64,000 nucleotides of DNA from Paracoccus sp. (in: a-proteobacteria). Its GTDB lineage: Bacteria > Pseudomonadota > Alphaproteobacteria > Rhodobacterales > Rhodobacteraceae. Within the stretch, counting starts at the first letter, position 1. Every line of letters starts with the position of its first letter. Under the pieces are notes generated by a model that saw only the letters and a list, made by a program, of their open reading frames with translations, was not told the DNA's origin and did not search any database. Below are positions 45,520 to 54,109 of the stretch, piece by piece. The stretch spans positions 30,139-94,138 of the forward strand of contig JAUNTZ010000004.1 in NCBI GenBank assembly GCA_030538425.1, given 5' to 3'. The position numbers were made by a program, and so were the translations under genes.

Positions 45520-45655
45520 CGAGGGTGCTGGCTCTGTCATGGCCCTGGCCATGTTACCCGGCGCCCACCTGGTACTCCAGGCTTTCGGGAAATCTCGCGC
45601 CGCCACGGATGCAGCGGTTCCCGCCACCCAGAGCCGCCCCTAGGGGCGGTTTTTT
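45520..45655 (+). ncRNA. Structured small RNA, possible 6S RNA
   Basis: A transcript starting at about 45520 would be ~136 nt and end in the hairpin CCGCCCC-TA-GGGGCGG with six U residues (45634-45655). The closing stem pairs GGCUCUG (45530-45536) with CAGAGCC (45629-45635). Internal hairpins include CAUGGC-CCUG-GCCAUG (45538-45553), CCUGG-UACU-CCAGG (about 45568-45581) and GCGG-UUC-CCGC (about 45614-45624). Size, isolated position and a consensus promoter suit 6S RNA, but the central bubble is not obvious. The RNA call is firmer than the 6S name. Confidence 0.55.
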
Positions 45656-45690
45656 CATGCGCGGACGGGTTTCGCACAGGCCCGGCGCAA

Positions 45691-45722
45691 CGAAAAAAAG
45701 GGCGGCCCAAAGGCCGCCCTTT
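45691..45722 (-). terminator. Rho-independent terminator of the DUF481 gene
   Basis: On the minus strand AGGGCGGCC-TTT-GGCCGCCCT is followed by seven T residues. It lies about 20 bp beyond the DUF481 stop. Confidence 0.88.
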
Positions 45723-45743
45723 CGACTGATGATCCGGGTTGGA

Positions 45744-46595
45744 TCAGAAGCCGTAAACCAGCGAGACGCCCAGACGGTTGTCGGTGCGGATGTCGCGGTC
45801 TTCTTCATACTCGGTGCGATACGACACGCGGGTCGAGAACGCATCGGTCATGCGGAAGTTCAGGCCCAGCTCGTTCGAGATGACGTCCGGCGCATCCGAC
45901 GAAGTAACATAGTCGGTGTCGTTGGTCAGGAAGAACTGATCGTTGAACGAGTGGTAGAAACGCGACGAGGCGATGTAGCCCAGTTCGGTATCCGACGATT
46001 CGCCAGCCGCTTTGGTGTAGCGGACGCCAACACCGGCCTGCACGCGCCATGCGGTGGTCGGGGTGTTGATGATGCGGTAGCCGGGACCGAAAGCCAGCAG
46101 GCCGTCACGCTCCAGGTCGGTGCCTTCAGCCAGACCGTCAACCTTGATGCGGCCCAGGCCGAACGCGTAGAACGCGTCGTTGAAGTAATACTGCGCGTCA
46201 TAGATCGCGTAGGTGTCTTGCTTGTCCTTGACGCCATCGTCGTTCTCGGAGAACTCGATCAGCAGGCCGATCGACTGCGCGAACACGCCCTGGTTGTGGC
46301 TGACGCGGCCGGCGATCGACAGGTCTTGCGCGTCGCTGTTGCCGGTCGAGCCGGTATAGGTCAGCGCGACCGAGCCCGAGGTGCCCTGACGGCGGTCAGC
46401 CGGGCCAAAGCGCGAAGCGTCCTGCGAACGGGCGAAATCGTCACGCACCGCGTCTTCGACGTCGGTGATGCGGTCTTCAATGGCGCCAACGCCGGTCGCC
46501 GAAGCGCCGGTGGCATATTCTTGCTGAGCGAAAGCTGCGGTGCCAAACAGCGCGGTGAACGCGGTGGCGCCAGCGAGAAGAGCGGTTTTTTTCAT
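45744..46595 (-). CDS. DUF481 (YdiY-like) outer-membrane beta-barrel protein
   Basis: The 283-residue protein has a signal peptide (MKKTALLAGATAFTALFGTAAFAQ). It then has alternating amphipathic strands such as GSVALTYTGSTGNSDAQDLS and RVSYRTEYEEDRDIRTDNRL. It ends in phenylalanine (VYGF), as required for outer-membrane insertion. It fits DUF481 in sequence and length. Codons strongly favour C-ending synonyms, which suggests high expression. The function is unknown; salt or alkaline-inducible relatives exist. Confidence 0.85.
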   Translation of the reverse strand: MKKTALLAGATAFTALFGTAAFAQQEYATGASATGVGAIEDRITDVEDAVRDDFARSQDASRFGPADRRQGTSGSVALTYTGSTGNSDAQDLSIAGRVSHNQGVFAQSIGLLIEFSENDDGVKDKQDTYAIYDAQYYFNDAFYAFGLGRIKVDGLAEGTDLERDGLLAFGPGYRIINTPTTAWRVQAGVGVRYTKAAGESSDTELGYIASSRFYHSFNDQFFLTNDTDYVTSSDAPDVISNELGLNFRMTDAFSTRVSYRTEYEEDRDIRTDNRLGVSLVYGF

Positions 46596-46957
46596 GTCTC
46601 TAAATCCTCATGAACCGTTAATCTGGTGATCGTGACGCCAAACGACGCCCGAGCATCTCTGCACCGGAATAACTACGCCTCTGAGGGACGGGTTGCCAGA
46701 TCACGCGCGGATTCCGTCGCCTCGCGAAAGCGTGACAAAAATCTATGAAACCTTTCTGCTTTGTCGTTATGTGCGCGGGCGTGTTTCGTATGATTATGAT
46801 TTTAAAAGATAAAAAATGATCGGTCTGATGTGATCCGGGCTGAGGCGGCGCTAAAATGCGTGTTTTTCGCGGCGAAAATTTGTTACCGAATTGCCACAGC
46901 CGCGACATGATCCCGCCCCTCTCTGTTGCCATTCGGGCACAGGAATCGGCCCGGGTC
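46596..46957. other. AT-richer intergenic region upstream of the DUF481 gene
   Basis: These 362 bp contain the DUF481 promoter and leader and the 3' flank of oxyR. The stretch from about 46780 to 46890 is clearly AT-rich for this genome. No gene or recognised RNA is seen. Confidence 0.4.
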
Positions 46958-47866
46958 TCAGCGCGTTTCGGCGGTTGAGGCGGCGATCTCACAGCGCAGC
47001 GCGGCGGCGAGTCTGCGAAACCAGACCGGCGCGGCACCGCCCGCGCGGCGGATCAGGCGCAAGGTCCGCAGCGGCTCGGGCGCGGCAAAGCGGCGCAGCG
47101 CCAGATCGGGATTGGCCGCCAGTTCCGCGCGGGCCGAGATCTCGGGCAGAAAGCTCAGCCCCATATTCCCCGCCACAAGCCCCGACAGCGTCGCCAGCGA
47201 GGCCACGCCCAGATCGACCCGCAGCGCCCCCCGGCTCAGCCCGCAAACCGCAAGCGCCTGATCTCCCAGACAATGCCCCTCATCCAGCAACAGCAATTCG
47301 TCGGGGTCCAGCCGGTCGGGGCGCAGCGCCTCGATGGCGGTCAGGCGCGCGAGCCTGTCGCGATGGCCCGCCAGCAAAAAGCGGTCATCGCCAAGCGCGG
47401 TTTCGACCAGATCCGGCGCAGGCGGGCGGGTGGCCGTGACCACGGCGTCAAGCTGCCCCTCGGCCAGCTCGGACAGCAGAACCTGCGTGGTGGCCTCGCG
47501 CAGCATCAGCGCGGGCGCGTCGTCCTCGCCCCGCAGGCGGCGGATCACGGCGGGCATCAGATAGGGCGCAACGGTCGGGATCACCCCCAGCCGCAGCCGA
47601 ATCGCGGCACTGTCGCGCATCGCGCCTTCAAGCTGGCGCATCTGGGCCAGAACCGCGTCGGCCCGTTCCGCCAAGGCGCGGCCCTCGGGCGTCAGCTGCA
47701 CCGGGGGCCCGCGCTCGATCAACTGATGCCCGGTCTGCGCCTCAAGCGCGCGGATCTGCGCCGACAGGGCGGGTTGGGTGACCGAGACGCGCTCGGCCGC
47801 CCTGCCGAAATGCAGCTCGGTGGCCAGGGCGCGGAAATAGCTGAGTTGGCGAAGGGTGATGTTCAT
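46958..47866 (-). CDS. oxyR: Peroxide sensor OxyR (LysR family)
   Basis: The 302-residue protein has an N-terminal LysR helix-turn-helix (LRQLSYFRALATELHFGRAA; SVTQPALSAQIRALE). The redox-active pair Cys199 and Cys208 lies in DEGHCLGDQALAVCGL, at exactly the E. coli OxyR positions. It is divergent from katA with a 103-bp gap, the standard arrangement for direct control of catalase by H2O2-oxidised OxyR. Confidence 0.96.
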   Translation of the reverse strand: MNITLRQLSYFRALATELHFGRAAERVSVTQPALSAQIRALEAQTGHQLIERGPPVQLTPEGRALAERADAVLAQMRQLEGAMRDSAAIRLRLGVIPTVAPYLMPAVIRRLRGEDDAPALMLREATTQVLLSELAEGQLDAVVTATRPPAPDLVETALGDDRFLLAGHRDRLARLTAIEALRPDRLDPDELLLLDEGHCLGDQALAVCGLSRGALRVDLGVASLATLSGLVAGNMGLSFLPEISARAELAANPDLALRRFAAPEPLRTLRLIRRAGGAAPVWFRRLAAALRCEIAASTAETR

Positions 47867-47969
47867 AAGAAAATCTTATCGGATTGCATAAAATATTCAA
47901 TTTCAAATGATCGAACCGCCTTGTTAGCCTGCCGTTATATCTGCGAGCCCAACCACAGGAGAGCGAGCC
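47867..47969. promoter_or_regulatory. oxyR-katA divergent control region
   Basis: The 103 bp are AT-rich (for example ATAAAATATTCAATTTCAAA) and hold both promoters. LysR-type T-N11-A matches are present, but no single OxyR site (ATAG-N7-CTAT repeats) is clear enough to mark. Confidence 0.5.
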
Positions 47970-49439
47970 ATGTCCAAACCGACCCTCACCACGACCAACG
48001 GCGCCCCCGTCGCCGATAACCAGAACAGTGAAACCGCAGGCCCGCGCGGCCCGGTGCTGATGCAGGATTTCCTGCTGCTGGAAAAACTGGCCCATCAGAA
48101 CCGTGAGCGGGTGCCGGAACGTGTCGTGCATGCCAAAGGCTGGGGCGCGTTCGGCACCTTCACGGTGACCCATGACATCACCCGCTACACCCGCGCCGCG
48201 ATTTTCGGCGAGGTCGGCAAGAAGACCGAGATGCTGGCCCGGTTCTCGACCGTGGCCGGTGAGATGGGCGCCGCCGATCACGAACGCGACGTGCGCGGCT
48301 TCGCGCTGAAATTCTATACCGAGGAAGGCAACTGGGATCTGGTCGGCAACAACACGCCCGTGTTCTTCGTGCGCGACCCGCTGAAATTCCCCGACTTTAT
48401 CCATACCCAGAAACGCCACCCGAAAACCAACCTGCGCAGCCCGACCGCGATGTGGGATTTCTGGGGGCAAAAGCCCGAATCGCTGCATCAGGTCACCATC
48501 CTCATGTCCGATCGCGGCATCCCGCAGGACCCGACCCGGATGCACGGCTTCGGCAGCCACACCTATTCCTTCTGGAACAATGAGGGCGTGCGCGTCTGGG
48601 TCAAGTTCCACTTCAAGACCCAACAGGGCATCGCGAACCACACCAATGACGAGGCCCGCGACATCATCGGCAACAGCCGCGAATCCTATCAGGAGGCGCT
48701 GTTCGGCAAGATTGAGCGCGGCGAATTCCCCCGCTGGAAGATGTTCATTCAGGTGATGGAAGAGGAAGAGGCCGAACGGACGCCGTTTGATCCGTTCGAT
48801 CTGACCAAGGTCTGGCCGCAGGGCGATTATCCGCTGATCGAGGTGGGTGAGTTTGAGCTCAACCGCAATGCAGAGAACTATTTCGCGCAGATCGAACAGG
48901 CCGCCTTCAACCCCGCGAACAAGGTGCCGGGCATCGGCTATAGCCCCGACAAGATGCTGCAAGCCCGCGTGTTCAGCTATAATGACGCGCATCGCTACCG
49001 CATCGGCACGCATTTTGAGGCCCTGCCGGTGAACCAGCCCAAATGCCCGATGAAGTCCTATCACCTCAACGGCGCGATGAACTTTTTCGGCCATATGAAC
49101 GACAACCCCGACGCCTATTATGAGCCGAACACGATGGGCGGGCCGGTCGAGGATCCCTCTTTCGCGGAGCCGCCGCTGAAAATCTCGGGCATGGCCGGGC
49201 GGCATGAGCATCAGCAGCAGGTGGACGACTACACCCAGCCGCGCGCGCTGCATGACGATGTGCTGAATGATGAGGAGCGCGACCGTCTTTATAAGAACAC
49301 CGCCGCCGCGATGGATGGCGCGGATGAGCGGGTGATCGAGCATGTGCTGACCCATTACGACCGGATTAGCCCGGCTTATGGCGCAGGCATCCGCGCCGCC
49401 CGCAAGGCCTTGGCCGAAAAGGATGAGGCCCCTCAGTAA
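47970..49439 (+). CDS. katA: Monofunctional small-subunit catalase
   Basis: KatA dismutates H2O2 in the cytoplasm. The 489-residue protein has the distal heme histidine (about His54) in [14 protein letters not shown], the asparagine in [20 protein letters not shown] and the proximal tyrosine in [14 protein letters not shown]. Length and sequence fit the clade 3 catalases. AGGAGA precedes the ATG. A strong terminator follows. Confidence 0.97.
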   Translation: MSKPTLTTTNGAPVADNQNSETAGPRGPVLMQDFLLLEKLAHQNRERVPERVVHAKGWGAFGTFTVTHDITRYTRAAIFGEVGKKTEMLARFSTVAGEMGAADHERDVRGFALKFYTEEGNWDLVGNNTPVFFVRDPLKFPDFIHTQKRHPKTNLRSPTAMWDFWGQKPESLHQVTILMSDRGIPQDPTRMHGFGSHTYSFWNNEGVRVWVKFHFKTQQGIANHTNDEARDIIGNSRESYQEALFGKIERGEFPRWKMFIQVMEEEEAERTPFDPFDLTKVWPQGDYPLIEVGEFELNRNAENYFAQIEQAAFNPANKVPGIGYSPDKMLQARVFSYNDAHRYRIGTHFEALPVNQPKCPMKSYHLNGAMNFFGHMNDNPDAYYEPNTMGGPVEDPSFAEPPLKISGMAGRHEHQQQVDDYTQPRALHDDVLNDEERDRLYKNTAAAMDGADERVIEHVLTHYDRISPAYGAGIRAARKALAEKDEAPQ

Positions 49440-49445
49440 AGCGCG

Positions 49446-49473
49446 AAAGGGGCGCCCTCGGGCGCCCCTTTTT
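49446..49473 (+). terminator. Rho-independent terminator of katA
   Basis: AGGGGCGCCC-TC-GGGCGCCCCT followed by T residues forms a 10-bp stem directly after the katA stop. Confidence 0.92.
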
Positions 49474-49474
49474 G

Positions 49475-50566
49475 CTATCCGATCAGCGGGCCGCCCGGCC
49501 CATAGCGTTCCTCGTAATGCCGCGCCAGCCGCTCAAGCGCCAGTTTCAGCACCACCTTGCCCGACCGCGCCGACCAGCCAAGGCGGCGTTCGGTCATCTC
49601 CAGCCCTTCGAGAAAACAGCACACCCGCAGGACCAGATCGCCCATGCCGGGGCCAAGTTCGCGCAGCGCCGCCGCCACCCGGTCGCGCGCCTTCTCGGAC
49701 CCGCCCATCCGGCCTGAAAATGGGCTTTCGCTGACCCCTGCCGTCAGGAAACGGTCCCAGTTCTGGGTGACGCGCGGGCCCATCTGCGCGACCTCGAAAT
49801 CCTCACGCAGGCGTTCGCCCGCCGTGACCAGTTCGGGCGCAAGGAACGGCGCGCCCGAGGCGTCGCGCCTGCGCGCCAACAGCATCAGCGGGCTTTCGGC
49901 CAGGTTCACGCGCATCCGCTTGCGCTTGCCGTCTTCGGGATCGGTGATGGTCTGCTTTTCCCAGACGCGGTGCTGTTCGGCAAAGACATCGCCATCGGCG
50001 ACCGGCTGGGCGGTGTCGAAATCGCGCCCGCGTGGCAGGCCGCCGCGCGCCTGATCGCGCAGCGCCGCCCGCCCCGCCGGGGTCAGCCCGTAACGGGTCA
50101 GCCGCGCCGATCCGCCAAGCGCCTCAACCCAGGCGTTCAGCGCGAAACGCTCGGCCAGATCGCGGGGCAGGGTCATGGTGCGGATCTCGCCGCGCGTGAT
50201 GATCGCCATATCAAGCCCGGATGAGACGATCATTTCCGCGCCGGGCTCTGCCAGCCTGCGCAGCGCGTTGCGGGTCTGATCGATCATCTTGCGGTCGGCG
50301 CGGCGCGGCAGATCGGAGGCCGCGCGGTCAAGCGCCAGATCAATCAGCGGATCGTCGCGTTTCTGCTCAAACCGGCGGATGCGGCGCAGGATGGTCGAGG
50401 CGTGGCAATTCAGGTCGCGGGCAATCGCCCGGATCGATTCGCCGCCCTCGACATGGCGCAGATACAGCGCCGCATCGGCGCCAATCTGCATGTCCCCGTC
50501 ATCCCTGCGGCAGGCAGGGGCAAGGATGGCGTGATCGGCGGAAAACTCACCGGACAAAAGGCTCAT
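49475..50566 (-). CDS. HTH protein with DUF6456-like domain
   Basis: The 363-residue protein has a helix-turn-helix near the N-terminus (GESIRAIARDLNCHASTILRR). Its C-terminal conserved region (MGPRVTQNWDRFLTAGVSES; DLVLRVCCFLEGLEMTERRL) I associate with DUF6456. Such proteins occur across Rhodobacterales; the function is not established, but DNA binding is likely. It is divergent from the DUF6477-like gene across an operator-like region. Confidence 0.75.
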   Translation of the reverse strand: MSLLSGEFSADHAILAPACRRDDGDMQIGADAALYLRHVEGGESIRAIARDLNCHASTILRRIRRFEQKRDDPLIDLALDRAASDLPRRADRKMIDQTRNALRRLAEPGAEMIVSSGLDMAIITRGEIRTMTLPRDLAERFALNAWVEALGGSARLTRYGLTPAGRAALRDQARGGLPRGRDFDTAQPVADGDVFAEQHRVWEKQTITDPEDGKRKRMRVNLAESPLMLLARRRDASGAPFLAPELVTAGERLREDFEVAQMGPRVTQNWDRFLTAGVSESPFSGRMGGSEKARDRVAAALRELGPGMGDLVLRVCCFLEGLEMTERRLGWSARSGKVVLKLALERLARHYEERYGPGGPLIG

Positions 50567-50627
50567 TTCGGTTCCCTTAGGTTCAGGCTGGCAGGCGTGA
50601 GCGCGCTGCGGGCGATGGCGGTCATAT

Positions 50628-50678
50628 TGTCCTTATGGACAGGACATTGGTTAACAAAATGGCATATTTGCTAACAAA
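50628..50678. promoter_or_regulatory. Operator-like palindrome and direct repeats
   Basis: TGTCC-TTAT-GGACA at 50628-50641 is a perfect 5-bp inverted repeat. Just beyond it TAACAAA occurs at 50652 and 50672, 20 bp apart (two helical turns). Both lie between the divergent DUF6456 and DUF6477-like genes. Autoregulation by the HTH protein is a reasonable guess. Confidence 0.4.
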
Positions 50679-50780
50679 TCCTAAAGATTCCTGCCGCAAC
50701 CGCGCGTTGCCCTGCATATTCCTGCAACACCCTCGGAGATTGTGTGACTGTGACAGCACAGCATCATCCAGAGGTTTCCC

Positions 50781-51164
50781 ATGTCCTTCCAAAACCCCGA
50801 TTTCACCCCCTGTTTTGCCGTAATTGCAGGCGGTGCCGCCGCCGCGCAGACTTCCATCCGCCGCCCCTCCGCGCTGATTCGCGCGGCGCGTGCCGGGCAA
50901 TCCGGCTGGCGGCGCGGGCGCGGTTTGCGGCGCATTCTCAAATGCGAAAACCTGCCCGCGCCGGAGGAGGCGCTGCGGCGGTTAACCATCATCGAAGAGG
51001 CGCTGAACGAGGCACGGCTGAGCGGGCAGGCGGGTTATGACCTTGCCCGCCATGTCACGCTGATGATTGCCATTCTGGCCGAGATGAACCTGATCGCCGC
51101 CGCGCGTCGCGCGCCGGGTGCGGCCCTGCGCCCAGTGTCCAAGGCGGTGCTGCGCGCGGTCTAG
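50781..51164 (+). CDS. DUF6477-like small protein
   Basis: The 127-residue protein starts at ATG 50781. It contains the segment SIRRPSALIRAARAGQSGWRRGRGLRRIL and a later helical GQAGYDLARHVTLMIAILAEMN. These resemble Rhodobacteraceae proteins that I recall as DUF6477. The function is unknown. Its stop overlaps the convergent HerA-like gene by 4 bp. Confidence 0.68.
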   Translation: MSFQNPDFTPCFAVIAGGAAAAQTSIRRPSALIRAARAGQSGWRRGRGLRRILKCENLPAPEEALRRLTIIEEALNEARLSGQAGYDLARHVTLMIAILAEMNLIAAARRAPGAALRPVSKAVLRAV

Positions 51165-52756
51165 CGCCCGCGATAGAGCCCGCCCAGCACCCCGCGCAGG
51201 ATCACGCGTGAGCCTTGCCGCCCGATCTCACGCGCGACGGTTTTCGAGAATGCGTCGATCACCGAATCACTGTTGCTTTTGGTGCTGCGGCTTCTGGCGC
51301 TGCGGGCGCCGCCCGGGATGTTCAGCCCGTCAATGCCGTGATCATAGCGGCGCGCGCGGGTCAGGCTTTCGCTTTTCTCGCCGCCCATCGACCAAAGATC
51401 ATCGTCCCGCGCGCCGGATTGTTCGGCCTGCGCGGCGGCCTCGGCGGCGCGGCGGTCAAGGATCTCATGCGCCGATTCGCGGTCCAAAGTCTTGTTGTAT
51501 TTCAGCCCAAGCGAGGAGGCGGCAAGGATCGCGGCCCGCTCAGCCTCAGTGATCGGGCCAAGCTGCGCGAAGGGCGGCCGGATCAGCGTGCGCTGCACCA
51601 CCCCCGGCACGCCCTTGGCCTCCAGCAGAGAGGTCACCGCCTCGCCGGTGCCGACATGCTGAATCGCGTCGGCAGTGTCGAAATCGGGATTGGCGCGGTA
51701 ATTGTCGGCGGCCTGGCGCAGCGCGCGCTGATCCTTGGCGGTAAAGGCGCGCAGCGCGTGCTGCACGCGGTTGCCCAGCTGGCTCAGCACCCGGTCGGGC
51801 ACGTCGGTCGGGTTCTGGGTGATGAACCAGATGCTGACCCCCTTAGAGCGGATCAGCCGGGCGACCTGCTCAATTTTTTCCAGCAAAGCGCGGGGGGCAT
51901 CGTTGAAGAGCAGATGCGCCTCATCGAAAAAGAACGCCACCACGGGCTTGGCGGGGTCACCGACCTCGGGCAGTTGTTCGAACAATTCGGACATCAGCCA
52001 CAGAAGGAAGGTCGCATAAAGGCGGGGCGACTGCATCAGACGCTCGGCCGCCAGAATGTTGATCATCCCCTTGCCCGAGGCGTCTTGGCGCACGATATCC
52101 GACAGCTCAAGCGCGGGTTCGCCGAACAGCAGATCGCCGCCCTGATTTTCCAGAACCAGCAGTGAGCGCTGAATCGCGCCGATGCTGGCCGCGCTGATAT
52201 TGCCGTAACGCAGCGTCAGATCGGCGCGGTTCTCGCCCATCCAGTTCAGCATCGCGCGCAGGTCTTTCATGTCCAGCAGCGCCAGCCCCTGTTCATCGGC
52301 CACGCGGAACATGATGTTCAGAACGCCTTCCTGCACATCGGTGAGCGACATCAGCCGCGACAGCACCAAGGGCCCCATCTGCGCGGGCGTGGTGCGCACC
52401 GGATGGCCAAGCTGGCCCCAGATATCCCAGAAGGTGACCGGGAATTGCTGATAGTTGAGGCTCAGCCCGATCTGTTCGGCGCGTTTGGAAAACGGCGCAT
52501 GCAGGCTGGCCTCTGCGCTGCCGGGCTTGGCCAGACCAGCCAGATCGCCCTTGATATCGGACAGAAACACCGGCACGCCCGCCGCTGAAAACGACTCGGC
52601 CAGGGTTTGCAGCGTCACCGTCTTGCCGGTGCCGGTCGCGCCCGCAATCAGCCCATGGCGGTTGGCATAGCGCAGCAGCAATTCCTGCGGCTGACCGTAA
52701 TCCTCGCCGCCACCGCCGACGAAAACGGTGCCCTGATCCAGATCGACAATGTTCAT
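51161..52756 (-). CDS. HerA-like ATPase (DUF853, YjgR type)
   Basis: The ATG at 52756 (MNIVDLDQGTVFVGGGG) has AGAGG upstream; an ATG at 52795 would add 13 residues with a poor site. The 531-residue protein has Walker A GLIAGATGTGKTVTLQTL, Walker B PVVAFFFDEAHLLF, sensor ITQNPTDVPDRVLSQLGNRV, and an Ala/Ser-rich tail ending GVLGGLYRGR. YjgR proteins belong to the HerA/FtsK ATPase group; the cellular role is not known. It converges on the DUF6477-like gene. Confidence 0.9.
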   Translation of the reverse strand: MNIVDLDQGTVFVGGGGEDYGQPQELLLRYANRHGLIAGATGTGKTVTLQTLAESFSAAGVPVFLSDIKGDLAGLAKPGSAEASLHAPFSKRAEQIGLSLNYQQFPVTFWDIWGQLGHPVRTTPAQMGPLVLSRLMSLTDVQEGVLNIMFRVADEQGLALLDMKDLRAMLNWMGENRADLTLRYGNISAASIGAIQRSLLVLENQGGDLLFGEPALELSDIVRQDASGKGMINILAAERLMQSPRLYATFLLWLMSELFEQLPEVGDPAKPVVAFFFDEAHLLFNDAPRALLEKIEQVARLIRSKGVSIWFITQNPTDVPDRVLSQLGNRVQHALRAFTAKDQRALRQAADNYRANPDFDTADAIQHVGTGEAVTSLLEAKGVPGVVQRTLIRPPFAQLGPITEAERAAILAASSLGLKYNKTLDRESAHEILDRRAAEAAAQAEQSGARDDDLWSMGGEKSESLTRARRYDHGIDGLNIPGGARSARSRSTKSNSDSVIDAFSKTVAREIGRQGSRVILRGVLGGLYRGR

Positions 52757-52881
52757 CCCGGCCTCTTTGTTGCGGATTGCGTGCGTTGCGCTCATCTTTA
52801 TTTAACGAATCTGTGCCAGTCTATGCTTGTTCGGCCTTGGCAGACCCTTTGGCCCGGACGTTTTCCTCCCTGTTGAACTGG

Positions 52882-52905
52882 CCGCGCCCTCGGGCGCGGT
52901 TTTTT
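52882..52905 (+). terminator. Rho-independent terminator with no upstream plus-strand gene
   Basis: CCGCGCCC-TC-GGGCGCGG is followed by six T residues. Confidence 0.85.
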
Positions 52906-52998
52906 CATGGCTTTGCCTGACGATTCAGACAGTTGACGCAAGCCAATTGTCGCAATAGCGTGCAGCCAATAAGACCGGCCAGTCCGGCGGGGAGGAAA

Positions 52999-53026
52999 AG
53001 GGTCGCGCCTGTCGCGGCCCTTTTTG
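52999..53026 (+). terminator. Rho-independent terminator with no upstream plus-strand gene
   Basis: AGGGTCGCG pairs with CGCGGCCCT (one G:U) around a 5-nt loop and is followed by a T-rich run. Confidence 0.8.
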
Positions 53027-53173
53027 TCTTTATAGCAGATGGGGTTGCGGGACAAAGCTGATGCCGGCGCGCCGTGACGCAACTGTGACAGCGGTCAGCG
53101 CGGATGCGGCCTGACAATCGCGCATGCGCATGCTAAGGCATCGGCGGAATGAGTGACCAAGAGGACATTACCC

Positions 53174-54058
53174 ATGGCCCACAAGACGATTTCAGCCGCA
53201 CTTGCCGCAGCCATTCTGGCGGGCCTTCCTGCGGTGTCTCTGGCGCAGGTGGCCAGCCCGCTGACCGGTGAGACCGCGCAGGCGGTCAGCGATGCCGCGA
53301 CCGAGGCCGCCAGCAACGCCGAGGCCGCCGCCCAGACCGCGTCTGAGGCCGCAGCCGAGGCCGCCGCTGCAACGGGTGAGGCGGTCGAGGCCGCTGCCGG
53401 TGCCGCAGCCGATGCGGCTGAGGACGCAGCGCAAGCCGCCGAGGCTGCCGCAGATGCCGCAACCGATGCTGCCGCCGCAGCAACCGAAGCGCCTGCCGAG
53501 CCCCCGGCTGAGACGCCTGCTGAGACCCCGGCCGCCACGGCTGAGACCACCGAACCGCCGGTCGGCGCCTATTATGTGCGTGAGACCTTCACCGACTGGA
53601 CGCTGCGTTGCATCCGCACACCCGACGGCAACGATCCGTGCGAACTTTACCAGCTTTTGCAGGATAGCGACGGCACCTCGGTGGCCGAAATGACGCTGAT
53701 CCCGCTTGAGGGTGGCGGGCAGGCCGTGACCGGCGCAAGCGTGGTCGCGCCTCTGGAAACCGATCTGCAATTCGGCGTCGGCTATCAGATCGATTCGGGT
53801 GATGCGAAACGCTATCCGTTCAGCTTCTGCGCGCCGGTTGGCTGCGTGGCCCGCATGGGCTTCACCAATGCCGAGCTGAACTCGATGAAGCGCGGGCTCT
53901 TGGGCCATGTCGTGCTGCTGCCCTTTGGCGCCCCCGAAAGCGAGGCCTTTGATCTGGAACTGTCGCTGGCGGGCTTTACCGCAGGCTATACCGCGCTTGA
54001 GGAAGTCGTGGCCGAGCTGCGCGCCGCAGCCGAGGCAGATGCGGGCGCGACCCAGTAA
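53174..54058 (+). CDS. Invasion-associated locus B (IalB) family protein with Ala-rich linker
   Basis: The ATG at 53174 follows AGAGGA. The 294-residue protein has a signal peptide (MAHKTISAALAAAILAGLPA). A striking ~80-residue Ala/Glu-rich region of EAAAxA repeats follows, then a Pro/Glu/Thr linker. The IalB domain begins at about residue 125 (FTDWTLRCIRTPDGNDPCEL; KRYPFSFCAPVGCVARMGF), with two conserved cysteine pairs. Such proteins are periplasmic; the IalB name comes from Bartonella, and the role in free-living bacteria is unclear. Confidence 0.88.
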   Translation: MAHKTISAALAAAILAGLPAVSLAQVASPLTGETAQAVSDAATEAASNAEAAAQTASEAAAEAAAATGEAVEAAAGAAADAAEDAAQAAEAAADAATDAAAAATEAPAEPPAETPAETPAATAETTEPPVGAYYVRETFTDWTLRCIRTPDGNDPCELYQLLQDSDGTSVAEMTLIPLEGGGQAVTGASVVAPLETDLQFGVGYQIDSGDAKRYPFSFCAPVGCVARMGFTNAELNSMKRGLLGHVVLLPFGAPESEAFDLELSLAGFTAGYTALEEVVAELRAAAEADAGATQ

Positions 54059-54079
54059 CCGCGCCGCGATAGTGACGCG

Positions 54080-54106
54080 AAAGGGGGCCACGTGGCCCCC
54101 TTTTTC
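54080..54106. terminator. Bidirectional terminator
   Basis: AAGGGGGCCACGTGGCCCCC plus TTTTT forms a perfect stem between the converging ialB-type and ABC exporter genes, with a run of T on the plus strand. Confidence 0.9.
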
Positions 54107-54109
54107 GTC

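Larger units (their letters stand above)
52757..53173. other. Intergenic region with two orphan terminators
   Basis: No protein gene is seen. Two plus-strand terminators (52882-52905 and 52999-53026) have no gene upstream on that strand. Each may end a short RNA. The first is preceded by TTTTCCTCCCTG, an anti-Shine-Dalgarno-like run. TTGTCG and TAAGAC, spaced 17 bp apart before the second, could be a promoter. Confidence 0.4.

Noticed and set aside
45281-45643. Protein-coding gene of 120 residues
   Set aside because: It runs into a structured RNA with terminator, has no family resemblance and no good ribosome site.
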